DNA of 64,000 nt from Akkermansia muciniphila (GCF_040616545.1 NZ_CP156688.1:1178001-1242000); one strand, 5' to 3'. Shown: positions 44,043 through 53,860, counted from the first letter of the stretch. Made by a program: numbers and translations. Notes: generated by a model from the letters alone, not told the origin.

Positions 44043-45044
44043 TTAATAAGGTCTCCATACCGTGGCGTTCCAGTCTTCCCGGAAGGGGTCCGGTTCCGGC
44101 TCCCGCTGGGCGGTAGCCACGGCCAGCTGCACTTCATCTGCATACTGCTTTTTCAGGTCCGCCACTTCTTCCGGCGTCAGCCACCCGGCTTCCAGAAGCT
44201 GGCGCTCCGCCATAACCACGGGGTCTTTCTTGTTATACTCCTCCTTCAGTTCCCTGGGGATATAGGAGGCGTCGTCATGTTCGCCGTGGCCGCACATGCG
44301 CAGGGTCTTGGCAAGCACCCACTGGGGGCCCAGGCCTTTCCTCGCGTTGCTGACGGCGGCGTGGAACGTTTCCAGCGTGGCCATGAAGTCCGTGCCGTCC
44401 GTTTCATGAACGGTGAAGCCGTAGCCGCGGCCCCTGTCCGCCAGGGAGGCTTCCCCGAATTCCCGGACATTGGGCGTGGAATAGGCAAATTGATTGTTGG
44501 TCACTACGAGCACCAGCGGTAGTTGTTCCACGTTCGCCATGTTGGCCGCTTCATGGAAGGCCCCGGTGGAGGTGGTGCCGTCTCCGCAGAAGGCTACGCC
44601 CACGGGGCCGGGCAACTTGCCGTCCAGGCGCTTGGCGAACAGGCAGCCGATGACGAAGGCAACCGTGCTGCCCAGATGGCTGATGGGGGCCATGTACCCT
44701 TCCGCGGGGAGCCCGCGGTGCACGTTCCCGTCCCGTCCCTTCATGTAGCCCAGGGCGGAGCCCAGGTAGGAGCGCGCCGCTTCAATAATCGGTTCCCCCC
44801 AGGTGATGCGCGCCGCCTGTTCCCGGATGAACGGGGCGATCACATCATATCCGGAAGTCAGGAAAACGCCTCCGCAGGCGGCAATCGCTTCATGGCCGCG
44901 GCCCAGGTAAACGCCGCCCGTGATTTTGCCCGCTTTATACAGGCTGGAAATTTTTGTGTCAAAAGCCCGCGCCAGCAACATGGCCTTGTAAGCCTTGACG
45001 GCGCTTTCCTTCAGGTCCGGTGGTTTAGTGTCGCAATGTGCCAC
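44043..45044 (-). CDS. pdhA: pyruvate dehydrogenase E1 component, alpha subunit
   Basis: 333 aa. The thiamin diphosphate motif GDGTTSTGAFHEAANMA followed by NNQFAYSTP marks the GDG-N family signature. The phosphorylation-loop-like YIPRELKEEY and KDPVVMAER are near the C-terminus. First gene of the leftward pdhA-pdhB-pdhC-lpxI set. In a mostly anaerobic organism such a complex may serve low-oxygen growth or branched acid oxidation; the neighbours do not decide this. Confidence 0.92.
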   Translation of the reverse strand: MAHCDTKPPDLKESAVKAYKAMLLARAFDTKISSLYKAGKITGGVYLGRGHEAIAACGGVFLTSGYDVIAPFIREQAARITWGEPIIEAARSYLGSALGYMKGRDGNVHRGLPAEGYMAPISHLGSTVAFVIGCLFAKRLDGKLPGPVGVAFCGDGTTSTGAFHEAANMANVEQLPLVLVVTNNQFAYSTPNVREFGEASLADRGRGYGFTVHETDGTDFMATLETFHAAVSNARKGLGPQWVLAKTLRMCGHGEHDDASYIPRELKEEYNKKDPVVMAERQLLEAGWLTPEEVADLKKQYADEVQLAVATAQREPEPDPFREDWNATVWRPY

Positions 45045-45240
45045 CCCATTATTTTATATGCTGAATGGGGAAATGCAATGCCATTTCATGAAACTTCCGG
45101 AGACTCCGTGCCAGTGAGCCTGAACGGGCGTTCCGGCTCTCCCGCAGGGCGGCAGGAGCGCGGACCGGGGACCCCGGATGCCAAGGCCGCGTTTTTACAT
45201 CTCCTTAACCCGTTGCCTGTTTCGGGAGAATCCTTCCGTT

Positions 45241-46053
45241 TCACTTCTCTTCCGGGGGGAGGGAGCACCTCAGTTCGAACTTGGGGTGCGCCACATCGTA
45301 ATCTCCGGAAAACAACTCCGTTTCCATGATGATTTTATCATACCCCCGTGCAAAAAGTTCCGGAAAGACGAGGGGGGCCTTCCCGATGCCGCTTTCCTGC
45401 GTGATGGCGCAGAGGAAGGCGGCTGCCGGAAGGCGCATGATTTCCTTCAGCTGCCGGGCGTCTCTTTTTGTCGCTTCCACCTCCACGTACAGGAACTGTT
45501 CCGTTCCGGCGCTCCGGTGGAAGGAAAGGAGGCCGGCTTCCGCGCCCAGGCGCAGCTCATTGCGGCTGATGTCGTTAAACATCCGGGTGATCAGGATATT
45601 GTAATCCGGACTGTGCTGTTTTCCGGCATAGGGCACCGCCCAGCAGTATTTTTCCGGCAGTACGTGGACGGTCTGCTCCTCGCTGTGCTGGAAGCCTTCC
45701 ATCCGGTCCATCTGCTTCTGGAATTTTTCCAGCAGGTGCAGTTTCTCCTGAATGTCCCTGATCTTCTGGTGCGCCAGCATGGTGCCGTGGGAAATCAGCT
45801 TCTTGTAGTGGATCCTCTGCTGGTCCTTGGTCAGGAAGGTAGTGAACTCCTTCAGCGGAATGTCCAGAAAGATGCAGGCGCGGATGGCGTCCACCACGGG
45901 AATCTGGGAAAGGGTGTAATAGCGGTACCCGGTATCCGGGTCCGTATGGGCCGGGCGCAGAATGCCCAGCTGTTCATAATACCGGAGGGATTTGATGTGT
46001 ACGCCGGTCTGTTTGGACAGGCTGCCGATGGTGAGTAAATTCTGCTTGTCCAT
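45241..46053 (-). CDS. MerR-family regulator with GyrI-like sensor domain
   Basis: 270 aa. Residues 1-75 are the MerR winged helix (IGSLSKQTGVHIKSLRYYEQLGIL, GYRYYTLSQI), then a dimer coiled coil (about 80-120) and a C-terminal GyrI-like ligand domain (from about 130), like the multidrug sensor BmrR. Such regulators bind a spaced promoter and twist it open when drug is bound. It is divergent from an RND efflux pair, whose promoter has the 19-bp spacer typical of MerR control, so it likely activates that pump. Confidence 0.87.
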   Translation of the reverse strand: MDKQNLLTIGSLSKQTGVHIKSLRYYEQLGILRPAHTDPDTGYRYYTLSQIPVVDAIRACIFLDIPLKEFTTFLTKDQQRIHYKKLISHGTMLAHQKIRDIQEKLHLLEKFQKQMDRMEGFQHSEEQTVHVLPEKYCWAVPYAGKQHSPDYNILITRMFNDISRNELRLGAEAGLLSFHRSAGTEQFLYVEVEATKRDARQLKEIMRLPAAAFLCAITQESGIGKAPLVFPELFARGYDKIIMETELFSGDYDVAHPKFELRCSLPPEEK

Positions 46054-46234
46054 CCTGTATCGCGGTTGGAGGGAAACGGATTCCTTTCTTCAGGGGCATT
46101 CCCGGCGGGAAAGTCTTCCGCATATAAAAGAAATCTTTATGAAGACGAAATCTCTGCGTCTCCATTCAATTTGTTCTGTCAATGGCTTACAGCAAATGAT
46201 AAAAAGCCGTCCCTCTTAATCTTTTCATTACCTC

Positions 46235-46265
46235 TTGACTCTCCCATTATGGGATACTTTACATC
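46235..46265 (+). promoter_or_regulatory. MerR-type promoter of the RND efflux operon
   Basis: TTGACT (-35, 46235-46240) and TACATC (-10, 46260-46265) are separated by 19 bp, longer than the 17 bp of ordinary promoters. The spacer contains the dyad TCCCAT-TATGGGA. This is the arrangement MerR regulators need. The efflux operon starts 82 bp downstream; the MerR gene diverges from it. Confidence 0.8.
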
Positions 46266-46346
46266 ATATGGCAATTGAAAAATCTCCGGTCTTGTCGGAA
46301 ATGCGGTTCCGGGATCTCTTGAGGCTTAATTACAGTATTATTGCTT

Positions 46347-47504
46347 ATGAAAACGACTTGTCTCCTCTTTCTCTGCTCCTCTCTCCTGGCGGTTCTGTCC
46401 TCCTGCCGCCAGGGGGATGAAAACCAGGCCGCGGGGCCTCCCGCAGGCATGGTGCCGGAAGTGGCCGTGCTGACGGCCCGCGGCACGCAGGTTCCCGTAA
46501 CCGTTAATCTTCCCGGCCGCATGGAGGCCTACCTCCAGGCGGAAGTCCGCGCCCGCGTGACCGGAATCATTCAGGAACGCTGCTACCAGGAAGGGCAGAC
46601 GGTCCGGCCCGGCGATCTTCTCTTCAAGATAGACCCCGCTCCTCTTCAAGCTGTTCTGGATGAATGCAAGGCTACGGTGGCCCGCGCCAAGGCGGTGCTG
46701 GCGGACGCGGAGGACAAGGCCGCGCGCTATTCCTCCCTCGTCGCCAAGGGGGCCGTCAGCGTGCGCGAGCACAAGCAGGCCAGGGCGGAGGAAGACCGCG
46801 CCAGGGCGGAATACGCCGCCGCCGCCGCGTCCCTGGAGCAGGCGCGCCTGAATCTGGAATACACCCGGGTGGAGGCTCCCATCTCCGGACGCGTGCGCCG
46901 CGCGCTGGTGACGGAAGGGGCGTTCGCCAACCAGAATGAATTCACGCACCTGACCACCATTGAGCAGATAGACCCCATTTACGTGCGCTTCTCCCAGCCG
47001 GCCACCCAGTACAGCAGCCTGCGCCGGGCCGTGGTGTCCGGCCTGTGGAAGGGGGTGCCGCTGGAGGACATCAAGGTGCGTCTGCTGCTCTCCAACGGGG
47101 AGGAATACCCCCACTCCGGCAAGATCATTTTTTCCGACATGGCGGTGGACCCGAATACGGATACCATTGAAATGCGCGCCCAGTTCCCCAATCCGGACTA
47201 TGAACTTCTGCCCGGAGCCTATGTGCGCGTGGTGTTTGACAAGGCGGTGCGTGACAACGTGTTCGCCATTCCCCGTGACGCCGTCATCCGCACCGCACAG
47301 GGCGCCTCCGTCTTTGTGATGGGGCCGGACGGCGTGCTGGAAATGCGCCCCGTCAAGGCGGATACGCTGAATGGCCGGGAATGGCTGGTTTCCGAAGGCC
47401 TCAAGGACGGGGACAAGGTGGTGGTCAGCCACATCATGTCCCTCAGGCCCGGCATGCAGGTCCGCGCCGCCGCCTCCCAGCCGCAATCCAACTCCCAGCA
47501 ATAA
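46347..47504 (+). CDS. RND efflux periplasmic adaptor (membrane fusion protein)
   Basis: 385 aa lipoprotein: lipobox LAVLSSC at residues about 12-18. Then the AcrA/MexA order: beta-barrel and lipoyl halves (PVTVNLPGRMEAYLQAEVRARV, GDLLFKID), a helical hairpin (residues about 95-165, Ala/Glu/Lys-rich), lipoyl second half (VEAPISGRV) and beta-barrel/membrane-proximal domain (IIFSDMAVDPNTDTIEMRAQF). It links the inner-membrane pump to an outer-membrane channel. ATG 46347 is preferred over TTG 46341. Seven bp later starts the pump gene; no outer-membrane channel gene follows. Confidence 0.92.
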   Translation: MKTTCLLFLCSSLLAVLSSCRQGDENQAAGPPAGMVPEVAVLTARGTQVPVTVNLPGRMEAYLQAEVRARVTGIIQERCYQEGQTVRPGDLLFKIDPAPLQAVLDECKATVARAKAVLADAEDKAARYSSLVAKGAVSVREHKQARAEEDRARAEYAAAAASLEQARLNLEYTRVEAPISGRVRRALVTEGAFANQNEFTHLTTIEQIDPIYVRFSQPATQYSSLRRAVVSGLWKGVPLEDIKVRLLLSNGEEYPHSGKIIFSDMAVDPNTDTIEMRAQFPNPDYELLPGAYVRVVFDKAVRDNVFAIPRDAVIRTAQGASVFVMGPDGVLEMRPVKADTLNGREWLVSEGLKDGDKVVVSHIMSLRPGMQVRAAASQPQSNSQQ

Positions 47505-47510
47505 ACCGCC

Positions 47511-50500
47511 ATGCCTGACTTCTTCATACGCCGCCCCATTTTCGCGTGGGTAGTAGCCCTGCTGATTTCCCTGATCGGGCTGCTGGCTATTCCCAGCCTG
47601 CCTATTGCCCAGTATCCGGACATCGCTCCGCCGGTCATCTCCCTGCGCACCACGTATCCGGGGGCTTCCGCCCAGGACACGGAAGAAGCCGTCACCGCCG
47701 TCATTGAAAGGGAAATCAACGGCGCGCCGGGACTCCTGTACATGTCCGCCAGCAGCAGCTCCAGCGGCATGGTGGAAATCATCGCCACCTTTGAGCAGGG
47801 GACGGATCCGGACATTGCCGCCGTGGAAGTCCAGAACCGCCTGAAAATCGTTGAATCCCGCCTGCCGGAATCCGTCCGGAGGGAAGGGGTGTTCGTGGAA
47901 AAATCCTCCAACAACATTCAGGCGATGATCTCCCTTTCCTCCACGGGGGCCCTGAATGATACGGAGCTGGGGGAATGGGCCTCCGCCCGCATCATCCCGG
48001 AACTGAAGCGCGTGAAAGGCGTCGGGCGCGTGGAGCTGTTCGGCGCTGAAACGTCCATGCGCATCTGGCCTGATCCGGAGAAGCTGGAAGCGCTGGGGCT
48101 CACGCCCACGGACATTGTGACCGCCGTGGCCGCCCAGAGCGAGCGCATCATCATCGGCGACATTGGCGGAGCGGCGGTTTCCGACTCCGCCCCCATCAAT
48201 GCCACCGTGGTGGCGGAGGAAGCCTTCCGCACGCCGGAGGAATTCGCCTCCATTGCCCTGAGAACGCTTTCAGACGGTTCTTCCGTCAAGCTGGGGGACG
48301 TGGCTCGGGTGGAGCTGGGCGCCAACAGCTACGCGTTCTTCTCCCGCTGCAACGGGCAGACTGCCACCGGCATGGCCATCAAGATGGCTCCGGGCTCCAA
48401 CGCCGTGGAAACCATGGGCCTGCTCAAGGCCAAGATGGACGAACTGGCCCGGGATTTTCCTGCCGGGGTCTCCTACCAGATTCCGTATGAAACCACCCAT
48501 TTCGTGGAAATCTCCATCCAGAAGGTCATCTCCACCCTGGTGGAAGCCATTATCCTGGTATTCCTGGTCATGTTCCTGTTCCTCCAGAACTTCCGGGCCA
48601 CCCTCATCCCGACGCTCGTCGTTCCCGTCGCCCTGCTGGGAACCTTTGCCGTGATGTGGCTCTCCGGCTTCTCCATCAACATGCTTACCATGTTCGGCAT
48701 GGTGCTCAGCATCGGCATTCTGGTGGATGACGCCATTGTGGTGGTGGAAAACGTGGAGCGCATCATGATGGAGGAAGGGCTGGATGCCCGGCGCGCCACG
48801 GTCAAGGCCATGAAACAGATCGGCGGCGCCATCGTGGGCATCACCACCGTGCTGGTGGCGGTCTTCATCCCCATGGCGTTCTTCAGCGGGGCGGTGGGCA
48901 ACATCTACCGCCAGTTTGCCGTAACGCTCATTGTCTCCATCTCCTTCTCCGCATTCCTGGCCCTTTCCCTGACTCCGGCGCTCTGCGCCGCCATGCTGAA
49001 AGCTTCCTCCGTGGAGCACCAGGAAAAGAAGGGATTCTTCGGATGGTTCAACAGGACAATCCACCGGTCCACGGACCGGTACGGCAGCGCCGTGACCGGA
49101 ATTATCAAGCGCCCCGTGCGTTCCCTGTTCCTGTATGTGCTCATCATTGCGGGTGCCGGGTACCTGTACATGACGCTCCCCACCTCCTTCCTGCCGGAAG
49201 AAGACCAGGGCAACTTCATGACGATGGTGGCCCTTCCTGCCGGAACGCTCCAGGAGGAGACGAGTACCCGCCTGCGCGAGGTGGAGGACTACCTGATGAA
49301 GCATGAACCCGTGGAATACGCCTACTCCGTGGGCGGCTTCAGCTTCATGGGCTCCGGCACCAACATGGGCATCCTGTTCATCGGCCTGAAAAAATGGGAT
49401 GAACGCACCGGGCCCGGCAACTCCGCCCAGGAAATCATTGACCGCGTCAACATGCGCTTTGCCGGGGACCGCCAGATGCTCGTCATGGCCCTGAACATGC
49501 CCGCTCTGCCGGAACTGGGCAACACCTCCGGGTTTGACTTCCGCCTTCAGGACATAGGCGGCCTGGGCTATGACCGTCTGGTGGAAGCACGTGACGAACT
49601 TCTGGCCCGCGCCAATGCGGACCCCAACCTGGCGGGCGTTTATTTCTCCGGCCAGGCGGACACGCCGCGCCTGCACGTCTCCATTGACCGGGAAAAAGCC
49701 TTCTCCATGGGGGTGCCCATCACGGAAATCAGCAACTCGCTGGCCGTCATGTTCGGGTCCAGCTACGTGGGGGACTTCATGCACGGCAGCCAGGTGCGCC
49801 GCATCATTGTCCAGGCGGACGGGAAAAGCCGCCTGAACGGCAATGACATTGAAGACCTGCATGTGCGCAATGACCAGGGGAAGCTGCTGCCCCTCTCCTC
49901 CTTCGTCCGGCTGGACTGGACGGCGGGCCCTCCCCAGCTCACGCGCTACAACAACTATCCCTCCTTCACGATTAACGGCTCCGCCGCGCCCGGCAAAAGC
50001 AGCGGGGACGCCATGAAGGCCCTGGAACGGATTACCGCCTCCCTGCCGCAGGGCGTGGGCTTTGAATGGACGGGGCAGTCTTATGAAGAACAGCTGGCAG
50101 GCTCCCAGGCCACCCTGCTGTTCTCCCTGTCCATCCTGATTGTCTTCCTGGTGCTGGCGGCGCTCTATGAAAGCTGGTCCATTCCGCTGGCCGTGATCCT
50201 GGTGGTGCCCCTGGGCCTGCTCGGGGCCCTGCTGGCCGTTTTCCTGCGTGACATGCCCAATGACATCTACTTCAAGGTGGGCCTGATCACGACCATCGGC
50301 CTTTCCGCCAAGAATGCCATCCTCATTGTAGAAGTGGCCAAGGAATTCTACCGGGAGGGAATGGGCGTGATGGAAGCTACTGTGACCGCCGCCAAGCTGC
50401 GCCTGAGGCCTATCCTGATGACCTCCCTGGCGTTCGGCGCCGGGGTGGTTCCGCTGGCCTTCGCCCACGGGGCGGCGGCGGGCGCGCAGCGCGCCGTAGG

Positions 50501-50615
50501 CACGGGAGTGCTGGGCGGCATCATTACGGCCACCCTGCTGGCGATCTTCCTGGTTCCCCTCTTCTTCCGCCTGACGGCAGGAAAGAGGAAAACGGACCAG
50601 CCGGAAGAAGCATAA
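47511..50615 (+). CDS. RND multidrug efflux permease (HAE1/AcrB type)
   Basis: 1034 aa, full length. Begins MPDFFIRRPIFAWVVALLI, the standard amphipathic start and TM1; twelve TM helices and two large periplasmic loops follow. The TM4 proton-relay motif VDDAIVVVENVER is present, and the TM10 region has SAKNAILIVEVAKEF with the matching Lys. PGxSxxxxE-type PGASAQDTEEAVT is the conserved porter start. Proton-driven pump for drugs, dyes or bile salts. In an operon with the adaptor, under MerR-type control. Confidence 0.95.
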   Translation: MPDFFIRRPIFAWVVALLISLIGLLAIPSLPIAQYPDIAPPVISLRTTYPGASAQDTEEAVTAVIEREINGAPGLLYMSASSSSSGMVEIIATFEQGTDPDIAAVEVQNRLKIVESRLPESVRREGVFVEKSSNNIQAMISLSSTGALNDTELGEWASARIIPELKRVKGVGRVELFGAETSMRIWPDPEKLEALGLTPTDIVTAVAAQSERIIIGDIGGAAVSDSAPINATVVAEEAFRTPEEFASIALRTLSDGSSVKLGDVARVELGANSYAFFSRCNGQTATGMAIKMAPGSNAVETMGLLKAKMDELARDFPAGVSYQIPYETTHFVEISIQKVISTLVEAIILVFLVMFLFLQNFRATLIPTLVVPVALLGTFAVMWLSGFSINMLTMFGMVLSIGILVDDAIVVVENVERIMMEEGLDARRATVKAMKQIGGAIVGITTVLVAVFIPMAFFSGAVGNIYRQFAVTLIVSISFSAFLALSLTPALCAAMLKASSVEHQEKKGFFGWFNRTIHRSTDRYGSAVTGIIKRPVRSLFLYVLIIAGAGYLYMTLPTSFLPEEDQGNFMTMVALPAGTLQEETSTRLREVEDYLMKHEPVEYAYSVGGFSFMGSGTNMGILFIGLKKWDERTGPGNSAQEIIDRVNMRFAGDRQMLVMALNMPALPELGNTSGFDFRLQDIGGLGYDRLVEARDELLARANADPNLAGVYFSGQADTPRLHVSIDREKAFSMGVPITEISNSLAVMFGSSYVGDFMHGSQVRRIIVQADGKSRLNGNDIEDLHVRNDQGKLLPLSSFVRLDWTAGPPQLTRYNNYPSFTINGSAAPGKSSGDAMKALERITASLPQGVGFEWTGQSYEEQLAGSQATLLFSLSILIVFLVLAALYESWSIPLAVILVVPLGLLGALLAVFLRDMPNDIYFKVGLITTIGLSAKNAILIVEVAKEFYREGMGVMEATVTAAKLRLRPILMTSLAFGAGVVPLAFAHGAAAGAQRAVGTGVLGGIITATLLAIFLVPLFFRLTAGKRKTDQPEEA

Positions 50616-50726
50616 AGAAAGGACGATCGCAAAAAGCGGCCGGAATGGCCGCCGCGAAAAGGTGCGAAAGGGCGCGGGAAGACGGAACCCCGTCGTGGGG
50701 GACCGCCGCCCGCGCCTGGTGCGTTA

Positions 50727-50764
50727 ATAAAAGGGGAGCACGTTTCCGTGCTCCCCTTTTTTCG
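50727..50764. terminator. bidirectional terminator after the RND operon
   Basis: AAAAGGGGAGCACG and complement around TTTC, with a T-run after it on the plus strand and an A-rich lead (T-run on the minus strand). Serves the RND operon and the convergent peptidase gene. Confidence 0.93.
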
Positions 50765-50865
50765 GAAAAAGGCTGAAAGACGGGCTCCCGCGGAGGAAGG
50801 GCGGGAACAAGCCCTGTTATCCGCATCGGCTGGAAACCCGTATTCCGCTGCGCCCGTGCTCCGGG

Positions 50866-51624
50866 TCAGTTCCTGCCGCGCGCGTTCAGGAAAATGAACA
50901 CGTAATACAGCAGCATGGCCAGGGAGGAAAGCGCGCCCACCACGTAGGTCATGGCCGCCCAGAACAGGGCGCTCTTGGCCTTTCCGTGGTCAAAATAATT
51001 CATCAGGTGGGAGCGGTCCAGCCACTTCAGGGCCCTGGCGGAAGCGTCAAACTCCACCGGAAGCGTGATGAACGCGAAGATGGTAGTGACGGCAAACAGG
51101 CCGATGCCCAGCCCCAGCACCCACGGGGAACCGCCCATGGCCAGCAGTACAATGCCGATGATCAGCACGAAGCTCACCATGTTGGAAGAGAACTGGACGA
51201 TGGGCACCAGCGCGGACCGCAGGCCCAGCCAGTGGTAGGCCTGGGCGTGCTGCACGGCATGCCCCACTTCATGGGCCGCCACGGCCGCAGCGGCAATGCT
51301 GTTGGAATTGTAGACGGATTCGCTCAGGTTGACGGTCTTGTCCGCCGGGTTGTAATGGTCCGTCAGGTGGCCGGGCGTGGAAATTACCTTCACGTCCGTA
51401 ATGTGGTTGTCCTTCAGCATCTGCTCCGCCACTTCCCGCCCGGTCACCGGAATGGGAATCTGGGAATACTCGCTGAAACGGCTCTTCATGCGGGCGCTGA
51501 CCAGCCAGCTCAGCAGCATGGAGCCCAGCAGAATCATCCAATAAATGGTGTAGGAATGCTGCGGGGCGGTTTCAGCCGCCTGGGCCGTATAGGAAAGGAG
51601 GTCGATATTGAATAACTCAATCAT
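50866..51624 (-). CDS. membrane zinc metallopeptidase, YugP-like
   Basis: 252 aa. One N-terminal TM helix (about 28-45), a peptidase core with zinc motif AAHEVGHAVQHAQ (HExxH) and two to three C-terminal TM helices (about 140-245). Family Zn_peptidase_2 (YugP), whose substrates are not well known; membrane protein quality control is likely. It is convergent with the RND operon. Confidence 0.88.
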   Translation of the reverse strand: MIELFNIDLLSYTAQAAETAPQHSYTIYWMILLGSMLLSWLVSARMKSRFSEYSQIPIPVTGREVAEQMLKDNHITDVKVISTPGHLTDHYNPADKTVNLSESVYNSNSIAAAAVAAHEVGHAVQHAQAYHWLGLRSALVPIVQFSSNMVSFVLIIGIVLLAMGGSPWVLGLGIGLFAVTTIFAFITLPVEFDASARALKWLDRSHLMNYFDHGKAKSALFWAAMTYVVGALSSLAMLLYYVFIFLNARGRN

Positions 51625-51740
51625 TGCAAGTTTGACCTTATATCATAAGGCTTTGTTGAATCCAGGGGATGCCGTGTCAGCCATCCGGGGGATGGCCTCC
51701 CGGCTTCTGTCATACGGAAACATGCGGAAGAACGGCCGGT

Positions 51741-52199
51741 TCAATCGTCCGCCTTCTGGGAAAGAAGTTTGCCGTCTGCGGCATAATAAAGCTCCAGTTT
51801 CCGGACGGCGGCGGTTTCAGAACGGCAGTCCACCCGGTACTTCAGGGCGCCTCTGGCGGTAATCTGCTTGGCGCGGCGGGGCGCATACCCCGGGAAATCA
51901 CGGGCGATAGCCGCCGTAACGGGAGCGGGAAGATTTTGGAGGGAGATGTCCGCCTTGACCAGGCAGACGGTGCCGTCGGGATAAAGCTTTACTTCATATT
52001 CCAGGCCGTTGAGGCGGAATTCCGCTTCATAAATATCCTCGTCGTTGTCGAAATCCCATTCGATGGCTCCGGCGTTCGGATACTGCTTCTGCACCTGCTC
52101 CTTCACGGGAGCCGGAACGCGGGAGGCCGGAATATCCGCCAAAGCCGGAAGAGTGAACGCGGCGGCAAGAGTAGCTGTAAGTATACGTGAAATGTTCAT
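51741..52199 (-). CDS. periplasmic PepSY-like domain protein, 152 aa
   Basis: Signal peptide in residues 1-21 (cut after LPALA). Two PepSY-like beta-lactamase-inhibitor-type units: VPAPVKEQVQKQYPNAGAIE with EAEFRLNGLEYEVKLYPDG, and LPAPVTAAIARDFPGYAPRR with LKYRVDCRS. This pair is the usual arrangement of the PF11396-type PepSY-like proteins of Gram-negative gut bacteria. Role unclear; inhibition or regulation of extracytoplasmic proteases is often suggested. Confidence 0.8.
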   Translation of the reverse strand: MNISRILTATLAAAFTLPALADIPASRVPAPVKEQVQKQYPNAGAIEWDFDNDEDIYEAEFRLNGLEYEVKLYPDGTVCLVKADISLQNLPAPVTAAIARDFPGYAPRRAKQITARGALKYRVDCRSETAAVRKLELYYAADGKLLSQKADD

Positions 52200-52321
52200 A
52201 GATACGTAATAATTGTATTTATTCGAAAAACAAGAAACTTTTGCGGATGCTCCGTGACAATTTAGCCATAAATGGAATGAATCCGGACATGGCGGGGTTT
52301 CTTGTCGCCAAAAAGAGGGTG

Positions 52322-53860
52322 ATGGAGTTGAATGGCAGCATGCAACAGGGTATTGTTTATTTGCTTGGAGCGGGTCCCGGGGACCCCGGCCTGATGACCG
52401 TCCGCGGCCGTGAGCTGGTGGAAACGGCGGAAGTGCTGGTATATGATGCGCTGAGTTCCGCGGAAATGCTGAACTGGGCCCCTGCCGCGTGTGAACGGAT
52501 TTTTGTGGGCAAGCGCGCCTCCCGCCATGCCCTGCCCCAGGAGGAAATCAATGCCCTGCTGGTCAAGCTGGGGAACGCCGGGAAAAGGGTGGTGCGCCTG
52601 AAAGGCGGCGATCCCTACGTCTTTGGCCGCGGAGGGGAGGAAGCGGAGGCCCTGCATGAAGCAGGCGTGCCGTTTGAAGTCATTCCGGGCATTACCTCCG
52701 CTATTGCGGGGCCGGCGTACGCGGGCATTCCGGTGACGCACCGCAAGTACTGCACGCAGTTCACCGTGTTCACGGGCCATGAGGACGTGAACAAAAAGGA
52801 ATCTTCCCTGGATCTGAAGGGCATCGCCGGAGCGCAGGGCACCAAGGTCATGCTGATGGGCATGCGGAAACTGCCGGAAGTGTGTGAGGCCCTGATCGGG
52901 TTCGGCCAGGATGCGTCCACTCCCGCCGCGGCCATCCAGTGGGCCACCACGGGGCTTCAGCGGACGGTCACGGGTACGGTGAAGACTCTGCCCGCCAAGG
53001 TCCTGAAAGCGGGCCTGGAGGCCCCTGCCGTGGTTGTCATTGGAGACGTGGTGAAGGAGCGGGAACAACTGGACTGGTTTGAACGGCTTCCCCTCTTCGG
53101 AAAGCGCATCGTGGTGACGCGCACGCGCTCCCAGGCGGGGGAACTCAGTTCCCGCCTGCGCAGGCTGGGCGCGGACGTGCTGGAAATGCCCACCATCCGC
53201 ATTGCCCCGCCTGCCAACAAACGGGAATTTGCGGAAGGCGTGGTGCACGCCCACACCTATGACTGGCTGGTATTCTCCAGCCCCAACGGGGTGGAGCGCT
53301 TCTTCCAGGCCTTTTTTGCCGTGTACAAGGACATCCGGAGCATCGGCGGGGCCAGGATTGCGGCCATCGGCCCGGGAACGGAAGCCAAGCTCCGGGAATA
53401 CGGGCTGGCCGTGGACATAATGCCTAAAAAATACGTGGCGGAAGGCCTTGTGAAAGCCTTCAAGGATGCCCGCAAGGAAATTGGCGGCATTGAACACAGC
53501 ACCTTCCTGTGGGTCCGCGGGGAGGAAGCGCGCCGGGTGATTTATGACGGCCTCACTTCCCTCGGGGCCATCGTGGATGAATGCATTGCCTACAGGACGG
53601 AGGCGGAAACGGAGGATGTGGCGGGCGCCCAGGCGGCTTTCCGTGAGCGGGGCGCGGACATCGTGACGTTTACCAGCTCCTCCACCGCGGAAAACTTCTT
53701 CCGGCTGGGTTTGCCTTGGCCTGACGGCTGCAAGGCCGCCAGCATCGGCCCCGTGACCACGGATACCCTGAAGGAACTGGGGCACGCTCCCGCGATTACG
53801 GCAAAAACGCATGACATCAACGGCTTGGTGGAAGCTATCGTCAAGGCCGCCGGCAAATAG
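52322..53860 (+). CDS. fused uroporphyrinogen-III C-methyltransferase and uroporphyrinogen-III synthase
   Basis: One chain with two steps of tetrapyrrole synthesis. Residues about 7-250 are the SAM-dependent CobA/SUMT domain (VYLLGAGPGDPGLMTVRG, VVRLKGGDPYVFGRGGEE, PGITSAIAGPAYAGIP). Residues about 260-510 are the HemD domain (GKRIVVTRTRSQAG, LVFSSPNGVERFF, AAIGPGTEAKL, VTFTSSSTAENF). It makes uroporphyrinogen III and methylates it to precorrin-2, feeding siroheme or cobalamin. Start is uncertain: ATG also at 52340 (closer to the domain) and 52247. Its product links to the cobalamin riboswitch seen upstream of nrdD. Confidence 0.9.
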   Translation: MELNGSMQQGIVYLLGAGPGDPGLMTVRGRELVETAEVLVYDALSSAEMLNWAPAACERIFVGKRASRHALPQEEINALLVKLGNAGKRVVRLKGGDPYVFGRGGEEAEALHEAGVPFEVIPGITSAIAGPAYAGIPVTHRKYCTQFTVFTGHEDVNKKESSLDLKGIAGAQGTKVMLMGMRKLPEVCEALIGFGQDASTPAAAIQWATTGLQRTVTGTVKTLPAKVLKAGLEAPAVVVIGDVVKEREQLDWFERLPLFGKRIVVTRTRSQAGELSSRLRRLGADVLEMPTIRIAPPANKREFAEGVVHAHTYDWLVFSSPNGVERFFQAFFAVYKDIRSIGGARIAAIGPGTEAKLREYGLAVDIMPKKYVAEGLVKAFKDARKEIGGIEHSTFLWVRGEEARRVIYDGLTSLGAIVDECIAYRTEAETEDVAGAQAAFRERGADIVTFTSSSTAENFFRLGLPWPDGCKAASIGPVTTDTLKELGHAPAITAKTHDINGLVEAIVKAAGK

